Source of the DNA: Spongospora subterranea
Taxonomy: Eukaryota > Endomyxa > Phytomyxea > Plasmodiophorida > Plasmodiophoridae
DNA: 12,914 nucleotides
Direction: 5' to 3'
NCBI GenBank assembly: GCA_900404475.1
Contig: OUQQ01000581.1
Span: 1-12,914 of the forward strand
The notes beneath the pieces are model-generated. The model did no database searches. It saw only the letters and a program-made list of their open reading frames with translations, and was not told the DNA's origin. A program made the translations under genes and the position numbers. Positions 1 to 6,997 of the stretch are shown here, in pieces. Within the stretch, counting starts at the first letter, position 1. Every line of letters starts with the position of its first letter.

Positions 1-18
1 ATTCACTGGGCGAGTTAG

Positions 19-293
19 TCATGGTGAAGAGAATCGATTGGAATACAACTCGACCTTGTCCAATGAAGCGACGATGGAGGACGCGTCCTCGCCCTCGCCG
101 TTGTATGGCCACTCCAGCTCCTCATTCAACACCTCCATTTCAAGAAACCACTTGCCCTGGTGAATAAACGCTTGCACCATACTCCACGCGAGCATGCAAA
201 TTCTCGTTCAGCTGTTGCATTTCAGCATCCAAGTCACTCAGCATCGAAGTCATCCAGGAACGACGCGAAAGCTTCAAAGTGGGCGTTGGCCAT
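19..293 (-). pseudogene. Small coiled-coil-like protein gene, frame broken twice
   Basis: An ATG at 293 opens a frame starting MANAHFEAFASFLDDFDAE, which then meets a stop. The frame resumes one register over with an amphipathic Leu/Glu/Gln stretch (DAEMQQLNENLHARVEYG) and changes register again near 170-185 into a longer acidic stretch (GKWFLEMEVLNEELEWPYNG) ending at TGA 19-21. The first break is caused by an imperfect 16-bp tandem duplication (221-236 and 237-252, two mismatches); removing one unit restores the frame. The second break is a small indel. All three segments look coherent, so this was one protein of roughly 85 residues. I do not recognise the family; heptad-like spacing suggests a helical adaptor-type protein. 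Sequencing error is an alternative to true inactivation. An intron cannot explain breaks this short. Confidence 0.5.
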
Positions 294-488
294 GATGGCA
301 TAACTCGTGCATAGAAACAGGCTCGATTTGTATCGATGTTTCAGGTTTGTTGCTTGCTGAAAATATACTCCGGGCGCCTACCGTAGTGCACCTAAAGGGC
401 TCGCCTGATAATCACTAGCCTTCGTCCTACGTGCATAACATGTACGTCCATTGAGCTGCAAATCACGGCTATCGCAAAGCATCGTTCA

Positions 489-722
489 TTAGGATTTTGG
501 CGATAATCGGCTCCACATTGACGGCGATGGGTGATCAACAACCGGGTTCAATGGCGTTATCTCTCCTCCTGTCTTTCCCTCGCGAACATGTCGCCGACGC
601 AGATCGCTATCTGGACTGAAGAAGGGCAAATATATGTGTGCGAACGATACGGCACCGAGTACGCCGAACGCCAGAGCCACGACAGCGGCTTTGCCTCGTG
701 ATTCTTTCGACCACTTCCCCAT
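489..722 (-). CDS. Small single-pass membrane protein, 77 aa
   Basis: The start is the ATG at 722; the in-frame codons upstream begin with TTG and run into a splice-acceptor-like sequence, so they are not the start. The protein has a basic N-terminus (MGKWSKESRGK), one hydrophobic segment at about residues 11-31 (VVALAFGVLGAVSFAHIYLP), then a charged region (SDLRRRHVREGK) and a Pro/Ser-rich tail. The short basic lead before a single membrane span resembles small mitochondrial inner-membrane proteins, but I cannot name the family. Immediately upstream on the minus strand a T-rich tract ends in TTTCAG at 738, which would make a good 3' splice site, so a 5' UTR intron or a short upstream exon is possible. 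The frame is intact and its composition differs from the surrounding debris, which supports a real gene. Confidence 0.5.
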   Translation of the reverse strand: MGKWSKESRGKAAVVALAFGVLGAVSFAHIYLPFFSPDSDLRRRHVREGKTGGEITPLNPVVDHPSPSMWSRLSPKS

Positions 723-737
723 CACGTTTCCAACAAC

Positions 738-760
738 CTGAAACAAAAGAGTCCGTCACT
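738..760 (-). promoter_or_regulatory. Candidate 3' splice site upstream of the small membrane protein
   Basis: On the minus strand, a pyrimidine-rich tract (CTCTTTTGTTTCAG) ends 15 bases before the ATG at 722. The matching donor is not clear; a GTGAGT 26 nt upstream would give an unusually short intron, and a GTGTAA near 829 would give one of about 90 nt. Confidence 0.3.
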
Positions 761-839
761 CACACCGAGGACCGGGCGATGGCCAATGGCGCAAAGATTC
801 ACCTATCAACCCCAAGGTCGACTTCTATTACACCTCCTT

Positions 840-1581
840 GACTATTGGCGAGACGCGCATCCACCATCAATGGATGTGGCGTCGTTCTGATTTTTTTGGT
901 TCATCCATCGCAGATTTCTTTTGACGAAAATTGTTGCTCGATGGTTTAAAAGGTGTCTTTACGAATTCTCTACCGAAGCCACTGATACCATGCAGGTGGT
1001 CGATTATGGAGTTTTCATCGGTGACCGGATTAGATTGGAACGCGATATGAGTTACCTTTTAAACGGTTTCTGAAAACTACGCCGTTTACCGTATTTAGTG
1101 TGAGTGTGAAAATTAGTGTGATAGTTATACCTGATAAACTTGAGGATATCAACGCCCGCCGTGCCGAGTTGCGCCAACGGCGATCAAATACCTCTTGGTG
1201 TTATTGTGTGTAATCATGGTTGGTCAGCGTACGCAGGAGGAGTGTCTCATACATAGATTGAAGCAGAGAATCTGGAAATGGGGATTCGACAATAATGACT
1301 TCGCTACGATTGAGAATTTAAGCACAACCTTTCCTTTGCCTTGGATGCCATCAATCTATATCTTTATGCATGGCCGGAGTGTTGTCGATGGCGCGATCAG
1401 TTGCAACCAATGCAACCCAAGAATTCAAAGAACAAGTAAAAATGCATTTTTATTCAGTTTCCGTTTTCATATTATACTTTGCAGAGTACCTCTATCTGTA
1501 TTCTCTCCTTCGCCCATCATTGCAGCTTTTGCCCGCCAATAGCTCGCAAAGGGTGGTAACAACCATGTTGTAGACGTTGAG
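840..1581. other. Low-information stretch with weak exon candidates
   Basis: No complete gene is supportable here. A plus-strand frame is open from 1034 to the TAA at 1211-1213 (59 codons) and ends with a basic helix-like segment (PDKLEDINARRAELRQRR), but it has no ATG at a useful position. Further on, GTAAAA at 1436 and a polypyrimidine tract ending TTTGCAG at 1484 delimit a plausible 49-nt intron that follows a short frame ending in FKEQ. These may be 5' exons of the gene that has its first clear ATG at 1582, but no joined frame connects them cleanly. Confidence 0.25.
944..1064. repeat. Short inverted repeat, 11-bp arms
   Basis: GTTTAAAAGGT at 944-954 is matched by its exact reverse complement at 1054-1064, with about 100 bp between. 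This could be the ends of a tiny MITE-like element or chance in AT-rich DNA; no target duplication was seen. Confidence 0.3.
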
Positions 1582-2031
1582 ATGCCCGGAAAGGACATCG
1601 ATGATTCTGTGAAGGCCTCTGCCCATGATTCTGTTGCAGGCACTCGGAAACGCGCTTTGCAGCATGGAGTAACAATCTCAAGGCGCGCTACTGTCACGAA
1701 ATGGATGATCGAAGAGGCGTCCAGGAATGGCGAGATTCACATTCGTTCCAAGGCCGTTAAGAATTTTCCGGTATGTAGCTCATTCAGTTTTGGAGACAAC
1801 ATTATTGTTGATTGTTTTCCCTGTTCAGGCAAACATCACGAAGGCGTCCCGTCCCGATGGTGGAAAAACCGAGAAAATGTTGAAGCCCTCGCAGACATGA
1901 ACCAGAAGTCAGTTTCTCGGGCTGGCAATTGCGTCCGGAAGGTTGTGCGCCTGCTGGAATCCATTGAGTGGGGTCTTTCGCCGACTGGTCCACATCCCAA
2001 TTGTCTGCGCGAGAACGCCCACGACCAGTGA
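1582..2031 (+). pseudogene. Transposase N-terminal-domain-like protein with one intron, frame disturbed
   Basis: An ATG at 1582 opens a basic protein with a helical segment (SRRATVTKWMIEEASRNG) followed by a conserved-looking block (IHIRSKAVKNFP). A 58-nt intron with GTATGT at 1771 and CTGTTCAG ending at 1828 interrupts it; the next exon begins ANITKAS and, after a one- or two-base frame change near 1850, gives RWWKNRENVEAL. From memory, this order (W-M-x-E, S-K-A-V-x-x-F-P, then K-A-S-R-x-W-W) recalls the N-terminal DNA-binding part of DDE transposase-like proteins in oomycetes and fungi; I cannot search to confirm. The frame after 1911 is composed of an inverted repeat rather than domain sequence, so the catalytic part is missing. 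Probably a truncated mobile-element gene. Confidence 0.45.
1771..1828 (+). other. Candidate spliceosomal intron, 58 nt
   Basis: It begins GTATGT and ends with a pyrimidine-rich tract TTTTCCCTGTTCAG. It interrupts the frame after the FP of VKNFP in phase 0 and joins to ANITKAS. The size and signals fit the short introns of early-diverging fungi. Confidence 0.55.
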
Positions 2032-2279
2032 TCGGTTTGAGGCGCACAACCTTCCGGACGCAAATTGCCAGTCCGAGAAATCAAATTGGCCAGAGAAACA
2101 ACGTCTACCACCGCACAATGGTCGATGTCATCATCTTCGGAAAGGGGAAGATCAGCGTTCGAATTGGAATCAGACAATTGGGATGTGGACCAGTCGGCGA
2201 AAGACCCCACTCGATGGAGTCCGCCAGCAGATAATTCTTCCAGGTGAGCGACATCGAATTCTGGGTTAGATTGGGACAT
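1836..2279 (-). CDS. Acidic hypothetical protein, 147 aa, overlapping the plus-strand gene
   Basis: An ATG at 2279 begins MSQSNPEFDVAHLEELSAGG, followed by a Ser-rich stretch and an acidic block (LPLSEDDDIDHCAVVD). The same frame is also open upstream as far as 2906, but the upstream part is made of foldback and direct-repeat sequence and is less protein-like. The C-terminal third runs antisense to the transposase-like gene and consists mostly of inverted repeats A1 and A2, so it is probably not original coding sequence. A real N-terminal fragment of an unknown protein, cut by rearrangement, is the best reading. No domain recognised. Confidence 0.3.
   Translation of the reverse strand: MSQSNPEFDVAHLEELSAGGLHRVGSFADWSTSQLSDSNSNADLPLSEDDDIDHCAVVDVVSLANLISRTGNLRPEGCAPQTDHWSWAFSRRQLGCGPVGERPHSMDSSRRTTFRTQLPARETDFWFMSARASTFSRFFHHRDGTPS
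1911..2080. repeat. Inverted repeat A1, about 40-bp arms, 85-bp spacer
   Basis: The segment at about 1911-1952 (TTTCTCGG then CTGGCAATTGCGTCCGG and GGTTGTGCGCC) recurs as its reverse complement at about 2038-2080 with a few differences, including one extra base. The spacer contains one arm of a second inverted repeat, so the unit order is rearranged rather than a simple palindrome. Confidence 0.8.
1953..2230. repeat. Inverted repeat A2, about 58-bp arms
   Basis: The segment at 1953-2012 (GTGGGGTCTTTCGCCGACTG inside it) recurs as its reverse complement at about 2171-2230 with only a few mismatches. Relative to A1 the order is permuted: the plus copy reads A1-A2 directly, while the minus copy reads A2, then about 100 bp of other sequence, then A1. 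Confidence 0.85.
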
Positions 2280-2448
2280 TTTTTCAAACAAATTCTGAAT
2301 ATTGAGACCAATAAAATCCAAAACGTACTTGCTGATCAACATGGTATTGAGGGGAACAGAGACCACACTACCGTACCACCTTTCGTGAGCTGACTTCCCC
2401 GCCTGACTGTCGTTCTTCGTCTTCATCTTTCTCTCTCGCTTTGTTCGT

Positions 2449-2500
2449 AGACCAATTCTAAGAGTGTCGGTCGTGAACGGATGTTGATATATTCTGAGGT
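2449..2500 (+). repeat. 52-bp direct repeat, copy 1
   Basis: AGACCAATTC followed by AAGAGTGTCGGTCGTGAAC and TTCTGAGGT; about 48 of 52 positions match the copy at 2845-2896. The copies are 396 bp apart in the same orientation and enclose the foldback element. Confidence 0.9.
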
Positions 2501-2669
2501 CTCCCGGGCGGGAAGAGCGGTGCGGTGGGCCGCAGGCTAAAGATCCGTTGGTCTTCTCAACCACCTTCGTCCTGACCATATCCTGGTCAGAGTCGTTCGT
2601 AGAGGTCGATCCGAAAATTTTATCATCGGACGGTCGTTTTGATTGGTCAAAAATATCGCAATGTTTCGG

Positions 2670-2865
2670 CGACAATCTTCGAATGGGTCCTATATACAAG
2701 TTCGATGACGGGGTTGGCAGCAGATTGGTTGATTCCCAGAGTGTTGGAAATTTCGCCAGACCCCAAAATGCTGTGAGCACTAAGGGAATCGAACTCTCCG
2801 AATTTTCCAACATTGCTGCCAACCCCGTCATCCAACTTGTATATAGACCAATTCGAAGAGTGTCG
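2670..2865. repeat. Foldback element with about 53-bp arms
   Basis: The left arm (2670-2722, containing CTATATACAAGTTCGATGAC) and right arm (2814-2865) are reverse complements at about 90 percent. The 91-bp loop also has weaker internal symmetry (TTGGAAATTTCG near 2740 against CGAATTTTCCAA near 2800), so almost the whole 196 bp can fold. No protein-coding content was recognised. It resembles a foldback or MITE-type non-autonomous element. Confidence 0.75.
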
Positions 2866-2896
2866 GTCGTGAACTTATGTTGATAAATTCTGAGGT
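2845..2896 (+). repeat. 52-bp direct repeat, copy 2
   Basis: Second copy of the repeat at 2449-2500. Its first 21 bases also form the outer end of the right arm of the foldback at 2670-2865, so the two repeat systems are interlocked; an LTR-like or duplicated-terminus origin is possible. Confidence 0.9.
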
Positions 2897-3119
2897 AGTT
2901 CCCCACTTGGGCCGACCAGGTTCGAAACCTAGAAACGTCGCCGTCGATTTGAAATTACCTCCCTGAGGGGGGAAATAATACAACCCAATTGGCACCCCGT
3001 TGCCTCTCTCGAATAAGCACAATGTACATACAGCCTTCGATTGGGTTGTCGTTGTGACAATGCCGCTGTCTCAAGTCTTGAATTTTGTGCAGCTCTAGCT
3101 GGATTTTGGTGCCTCAATC

Positions 3120-4050
3120 CCGACATATTAGACGCATTACGCATGTCCCAGTATCAGGATCGCTTGGAAAGTGCTTTGCCTGACATTCGCTTCAAAATAC
3201 GGTCAGGGATGTCACTTAAATACGTTCTGGATGACATATGTCATGAATATGGGGTCATACCGTCTGAACACGATGCTGCAAGAATCAGGAAACGGCGTAG
3301 CGGTGCGTCAAAAGATCCCACAGCAGTTGGTGGGTCGCCTGGTGGCCGTTGAAGCTCAAGGCGAGGGAAGGAACTTGGGGTGTCGGACAATGACCCTTCT
3401 TGTTCAGGAATTAAGGTCACGCGGAGCGCCTTCTCGTTGGCACTGCGTAATATCGATCCAGATGCTGTTTCAGCGAGGAGAAAACGTCGACTGCAGCGGC
3501 GTGAGAACAGCGTGATTGGCACCAATGCGTTATCGCATTTTGACCAGAACAGCGACAAGCTTCGCCAGTTTGGGTTCGAGATTCATGCGTGCATTGATGG
3601 TTGGCCACGAAAGCTTTCAGGGCTGCACGTTGGTTCGTCGAATCGAATCCCTGAATTGATTCTAGCGTGTATTACATCGACGCCATCGAAAAAGTAAAAA
3701 GTCCCGTGTATGCCAGAGCGACAGCGATCAGATCGCGGCGTCGAAAACGCTCTGGTTGCTGGCGTTCAAAATCGATTTCAAGGCGAAAGTGAGCACCTTT
3801 TCGGGCGATCAGTGTCCAGCCAGCGCATTGAAGCTTGGTGGAATCAACTCTACGCCTTCGGGCTTGAGTTCTGGATCACATTTTTCAAAAATCTAGGACG
3901 ACGATTACGAAAGACGATGCGCAATATTTGTATCTGAAGATCAGATTGAACATACTCTGGATAGTTTTCAATCTGTGGAACAAGCACAAGATGCGCAAAA
4001 ACTGGCCAGAACCCAGTCGGAATACCTGAGTTCCTATACCGTCTCCCTGA
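3120..4050 (+). pseudogene. DDE integrase-like transposon gene, multiply frameshifted
   Basis: Successive plus-strand frames give collinear pieces of one protein. First comes a helix-turn-helix-like segment (RSGMSLKYVLDDICHEYG at about 3195-3250), then YRLNTMLQESGNG, GEGRNLGCRTM, and a basic stretch NIDPDAVSARRKRRLQRR. The catalytic core follows: KLRQFGFEIHACIDGWPRK (IHACIDG at 3580-3600), then RSDRGVEN at 3725-3748, then SQRIEAWWNQ at about 3818-3844 and FWITFFKNL. The Asp-Asp-Glu set of an RNase H-fold integrase is therefore still visible across the pieces. The order DKL-xFGF-IHxCIDG / DRGxEN / QRIEAWW is that of the eukaryotic integrase core-domain family I know from chytrids and animals (possibly the Pfam entry rva_4). 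At least four frame changes make it inactive. Weak homology may run to about 4050 (NLWNKHKMR). Confidence 0.75.
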
Positions 4051-4053
4051 ACG

Positions 4054-4536
4054 ATGCAGTTGATTGCGGAAGTCCAATTCCAACTATGTTTCAAAGAGTT
4101 TTGCATCGCCAATTGTCGCATCGACTTGCAAAATCTCTTTGGTTTGCGTGAAGATCCCCCCATCTTCGCTGCTGTTTTACGGGAACAATTCCTGTGGCTC
4201 ATAACGAAAGATAATATGCTCGAGACGTATCTCCAGTTGCGAGCACCAAGCGACGTTTTGGGTTCCCTGTTGCCCGTTTGTATCATATTCGACGTCGGCG
4301 GAAAGCCATTCGATCCGTCGACGACAATGCATGATCAGTTCGGCGCACCGATCGAAGCTTTGGGCAGACCCGCGTGCTTTTTTTGCAATCAAAGCGACGT
4401 TGTCGGCCTCTGCCACACATTGCGACCCTGTCTCCAACACGTTGGCTTCTTGACTCACCCGAACCACGTACGTGTTGCGGGAAAGGCTGGTCAGACATCA
4501 TCTCCTGCTGGACAGGCTGGTCAGACATCATATTAA
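4054..4536 (+). CDS. Hypothetical ORF, 160 aa, uncertain strand
   Basis: An ATG at 4054 opens 160 codons ending at the 30-bp tandem repeat (GKAGQTSS / GQAGQTSY). It starts where the integrase similarity fades. No domain was recognised. The opposite strand is also open here and reads at least as naturally (helical, Ala/Glu/Leu-rich segments such as VSQEANVLETGSQ and RRRIEWLSADVEYD), so this plus frame may be a shadow. I would not assign a function to either. Confidence 0.2.
   Translation: MQLIAEVQFQLCFKEFCIANCRIDLQNLFGLREDPPIFAAVLREQFLWLITKDNMLETYLQLRAPSDVLGSLLPVCIIFDVGGKPFDPSTTMHDQFGAPIEALGRPACFFCNQSDVVGLCHTLRPCLQHVGFLTHPNHVRVAGKAGQTSSPAGQAGQTSY
4283..4531 (-). CDS. Alternative minus-strand hypothetical ORF, 82 aa
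   Basis: Begins ATGATG at 4531 with MMSDQPVQQEMMSDQPFPQH, where the repeated MMSDQP comes from the tandem repeat at 4485-4544. A GTGAGT in the frame (minus strand, near 4460) could be a splice donor. The neighbouring minus frame, 4177-4467, continues with helical protein-like sequence, so a spliced or frameshifted minus-strand gene is possible. Unrecognised. Confidence 0.2.
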   Translation of the reverse strand: MMSDQPVQQEMMSDQPFPQHVRGSGESRSQRVGDRVAMCGRGRQRRFDCKKSTRVCPKLRSVRRTDHALSSTDRMAFRRRRI

Positions 4537-4544
4537 ATGATTAT
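4485..4544 (+). repeat. Two-copy 30-bp-period tandem repeat
   Basis: GGCTGGTCAGACATCAT occurs at 4485-4501 and again at 4515-4531, spaced 30 bp. The 13 bases that follow differ between units. Confidence 0.85.
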
Positions 4545-4639
4545 TTCGCTTATAAATAACGTTGGACAAATTATTGTAGTAAGATCCGGCGGAACTTTGA
4601 TGTATTTCAGAACTGATCACAACCTGTATTCTACTATTT

Positions 4640-5000
4640 GCGACATAACAGTCATTTTTGATTTGAAATACAATGAACAATTTTTGTCACGGTGTCGCCT
4701 GGTTGTTTCGGCAGCGACAAAGCTGATAGAAAAACCACACGAAACAGCAATTCGATTAAATCGCTCCGGCAATGATCAATATCCTGCCAACCGCATAATC
4801 AGTTCCTGTAGACGATAACCAGTAGACCGAAGTCAAGATCATCATTGCTTTTTACCGCCATTATTGCTGGTGTCTTCGCCAAACCAAGCATAAAGGCAAT
4901 TGTCAGTTTCGGTCGGCGCCGCGGTGTCCGACAAAGAAGAAGAGGATAAATCAAGTACCCCAAACTCCTGTCCCAATAGACAATTCAATGATGACTAATT
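4640..5000 (-). pseudogene. Possible copia RT end and RNase H remnant
   Basis: Beyond the RT core the minus strand gives SLGYLIYPLLLCR, close to the family's G-S-L-x-Y-L-x-x-x-T-R-P-D box with a frame change, then WQDIDH, comparable with the G-Y-x-D-A-D RNase H start. The similarity is patchy, and plus-strand frames are also open here, so this is only a positional inference from the adjacent RT. Confidence 0.35.
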
Positions 5001-5149
5001 CTGGTTTATCTGACACGCAATTGACACCGAAAAAATCGCCATCGCTACCGACGCTGAGCTTGGTTACCCGCGAAAATGATGTCGAGGCGTTTGCCGAGTG
5101 CGATCTGCAGAAGGATGCTGACCGCGTTGCTGTATAGTACCTTTACCAA

Positions 5150-5872
5150 GCGTACTGCATCTTCAGGTGTCGTTGGGCCCATTGTTTGTTCAGGTGAACG
5201 CCAGGAATGAATGAGATGTCGCGCGGTTTGGCGTTCTGGAGCTTGCTCGCACGGTCAGTCTGTCGGTCAAAGCTGATTGGGAAATGTCATTCGCTTTTGA
5301 AAGTGTTCATGGTCGCAATCTCCATGTCGTCGACAAAGGTGGCAATGATGATCAGGTTTCCGTCGTTGTCGATCTTGAACAGGAGGCAGGGATGGGACTT
5401 GGTTTGATTGAATCCGAACTGCAATCAACTCGGCAGTGGATATCCATCTTTGACCGGCTTGTCTTGTGCCGTATATAAACCATTTTTTGAATCTCGCAAA
5501 CGTCCCCCTTGTTCCCTTTCCCTAAACCTTCCGGCAGTTGGACATATTTGTTCATCCATGTCCCCATTGTGTGGTCATGTCGGCTTGAAAAATTGTTGGA
5601 ATTCTCATGACTGCGGCGTATGTCTCCTTTGTCAGTTTCCGCCTGCTGAAGCATACCTTTGGCTATGCAAATGGCCTTGAATCTGAGGACGACACTACTC
5701 TCTTCACGCTTGATCGCGAAAACGTATCGAGTTTAAAAGATTCATCCGTGTTTGGGACAGATTCTCGGATCGCCTGAAGGACGGTCTTTTGGAAGTCGGG
5801 ATCGGTTTCGTCCATGGCGGCAGTTTGAGGCAGCGATGGTTTAAGTTTTGAATGATTGAGGCGCGAACTCAT
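5150..5872 (-). pseudogene. Copia reverse transcriptase remnant
   Basis: The minus strand shows, in order: YVFAIKREES and LRFKA/IAKG (5681-5655), equivalent to the copia KWVFK-IKR and RFKARLVAKG box; YVQLPEG at 5547-5527 followed by GDVCEIQKMVY, equivalent to the V-C-K-L-x-K-A-L-Y-G-L block; HPCLLFKIDNDGNLIII; and FVDDM at 5337-5323, the RT catalytic Y/FVDD motif with both aspartates intact. FIPGVHLNKQW at about 5211 matches the F-L-G-x-x-I region after it. An RT of this type copies retrotransposon RNA into cDNA. Several frameshifts (near 5600, 5460 and 5290) and stops show it is inactive. Confidence 0.85.
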
Positions 5873-5884
5873 CGTTAGTTTATG

Positions 5885-6235
5885 TCGGGGATGTTGTCCT
5901 GATGATCGAGCTTCTCCTCATCAATGACGATGTCGGTGATCGTTGCAGTTCGGACTCAGTTTGGTCTCCCGTTCCGTCGGTGTACTTGATCTTCCCTGAC
6001 TGTATTTGTGGAATTGATGCCAAGTCTGGCCGGAGGAACACCCCGATTCTGGAGCTCGGACTGCCTTGGTGGCGACGGCGGCTCTTGTGTCTTCGGCGGC
6101 GGCTTCTCTGCCGAACTGTAGTCGGCAAGGGTTGCTTGAGTGGCCGGATCAATTTCAACTGCTGTGATCGCGTCCTCGCGTTCGACGCCGTGTAGAGCGG
6201 CTTCAGGATGGTTCGCGGGCAGGAAACAATGATTA
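5885..6235 (-). pseudogene. Copia pol linker between integrase and RT
   Basis: One minus frame reads continuously through LPANHPEAALHGVEREDA and ATQATLADYSSAEKPPPK, then a Pro-rich stretch (TQEPPSPPRQSEL), before a stop. A neighbouring frame continues with VIDEEKLDHQDN. Proline-rich, acidic, poorly conserved sequence is normal for the stretch between copia integrase and RT, and its position between the two recognisable domains supports this reading. It has no catalytic residues. Confidence 0.5.
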
Positions 6236-6601
6236 TTTGCCAGAGAATTCGATTCACCATGTGTCGGTAGTGAGAATTATCCACCGGAGCATGCTCTTCG
6301 TCTTGAAACCGCCAAGTTGACCTTTTCCTTGAGTATCTCGACGAATGATGTGGTTCAGGTCAGAGATCACTCGTGCCAGATGGCATTTGGGGTTTCGAGG
6401 ATTTGAATACTGCCGACGCTGTCGCCAGCTTCTTCGTGATTCGTGCGTGATTAATGGAAAAGAGCCAAAATCGTGGTGAAAGACCAGATTGTTCTCGCTC
6501 GCTGTGGCGTTCACTAAACCATTTTGTTCCTCGCAAAGGGTAGAGGACAGCGGGAATCGGATGCCCCCTTGTCTTGGCAATACTTGTAGGACCGACGACA
6601 T
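6230..6601 (-). pseudogene. Copia integrase remnant
   Basis: The minus strand begins with sequence like the end of a copia integrase core (QGGIRFPL then CEEQNGLV, corresponding to the family's P-x-x-N-G-V/L motif) and passes through DLNHI to FVEILKEK in shifted frames. The last part is clearly the same sequence as plus-strand 7012-7062, but here the FGCEA box is deleted. It then continues into GATAATTCTCACTA, which also matches the plus copy. Integrase catalyses insertion of the retrotransposon cDNA. This copy has stops and at least two frame changes. Confidence 0.65.
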
Positions 6602-6697
6602 CTAGGAATGGCGGAAACCATTGGAGGAGGCGTCAGGGTCAACCAATACGACAAGGGCAGCCAAGTCAGAACAACAAGGATCACCGGTATGTCACGA

Positions 6698-6992
6698 TGC
6701 GCGTGAGAACAGGTTCAATCGGTTATCGAGGATCCATTGGAGGGCAAGTCTGGTGCCAGCAACAGCGGTAATACCAGCTCCAATAGCGTATATTGTAGTT
6801 GCTGCAGTTAAAATGTTCTTAACTGGACTTGTGTGCATGGGAACTCGCGGTCTCACCCCAAAACGGCGTTACGACATGCGGTTCCTGCGCCGTAAAATCT
6901 TCAACTGGATCGCACCTGGTCTTGATTGGCTGGGCGCTGTCATTCGGTTAATGGTTTACTGTGAGAAATTGAAGTGTCCAAGGCAGGCATGA
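6698..6992 (+). rRNA. Nuclear 18S rRNA fragment (V4 and 530-loop region)
   Basis: The block TTATCGAGGATCCATTGG, GGCAAGTCTGGTGCCAGC, AATACCAGCTCCAATAGCG, TATATTGTAGTTGCTGCAG is the eukaryotic SSU region around helix 18 and the start of V4. It is followed by a V4-like stretch (CTCGCGGTCTCACC, then GGTCTTGATTGGCTGGG) and ends with TTTACTGTGAGAAATTGAAG and GTGTCCAAGGCAGG, the conserved sequence after V4. Similarity may begin as early as 6670. Downstream 18S sequence is absent, so this is about 300 nt of an 1.8-kb gene. The near-invariant GCCGCGGTAA core reads ACAGCGGTAA (6762-6771), which argues for a decayed copy, though a divergent source is possible. Confidence 0.9.
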
Positions 6993-6997
6993 TTTGG

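Larger units (their letters stand above)
2301..3118. other. Non-genic repeat-dominated stretch
   Basis: Outside the foldback and direct repeats I see no gene. A T-arm-like hairpin occurs near 2926-2942 (AGG TTCGAAA CCT). ACAACCCAAT near 2981 pairs with ATTGGGTTGT near 3042; the latter pair lies just upstream of the integrase-like pseudogene and could be one of its ends. Confidence 0.4.
4640..6601 (-). mobile_element. Decayed Ty1/copia retrotransposon pol region
   Basis: Reading the minus strand from 6601 to about 4640 gives, in order, pieces of copia integrase, an integrase-RT linker, the reverse transcriptase core and, weakly, the RT end and RNase H. This is the usual copia pol order. Frames change repeatedly and stops are frequent, so the element is dead. 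No LTRs were found within the window. A second copy of its integrase end lies in the opposite orientation at 6998-7440, and an 18S rRNA fragment lies between them. Confidence 0.8.

Noticed and set aside
2926..2942. tRNA or SINE B-box-like hairpin (GGTTCGAAACC)
   Set aside because: A T-arm-like stem with a 7-base loop is present, but no A box, acceptor stem or anticodon arm could be found at the right spacing on either strand.
4537..5137. Plus-strand open frames including a KKKR-type basic cluster near 4935
   Set aside because: The minus strand here gives weak copia RT-end and RNase H similarity continuous with the RT core, so the plus frames are probably shadows.
5207..5680. Plus-strand ORFs of 60-90 codons
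   Set aside because: Antisense to the recognisable copia RT motifs FVDDM and YVQLPEG.
5902..6195. Plus-strand 97-codon ORF
   Set aside because: Antisense to the copia integrase-RT linker; no motif of its own.
6574..6992. Plus-strand ORFs of 65 and 123 codons
   Set aside because: The second runs through the 18S rRNA fragment, so its translation is meaningless.
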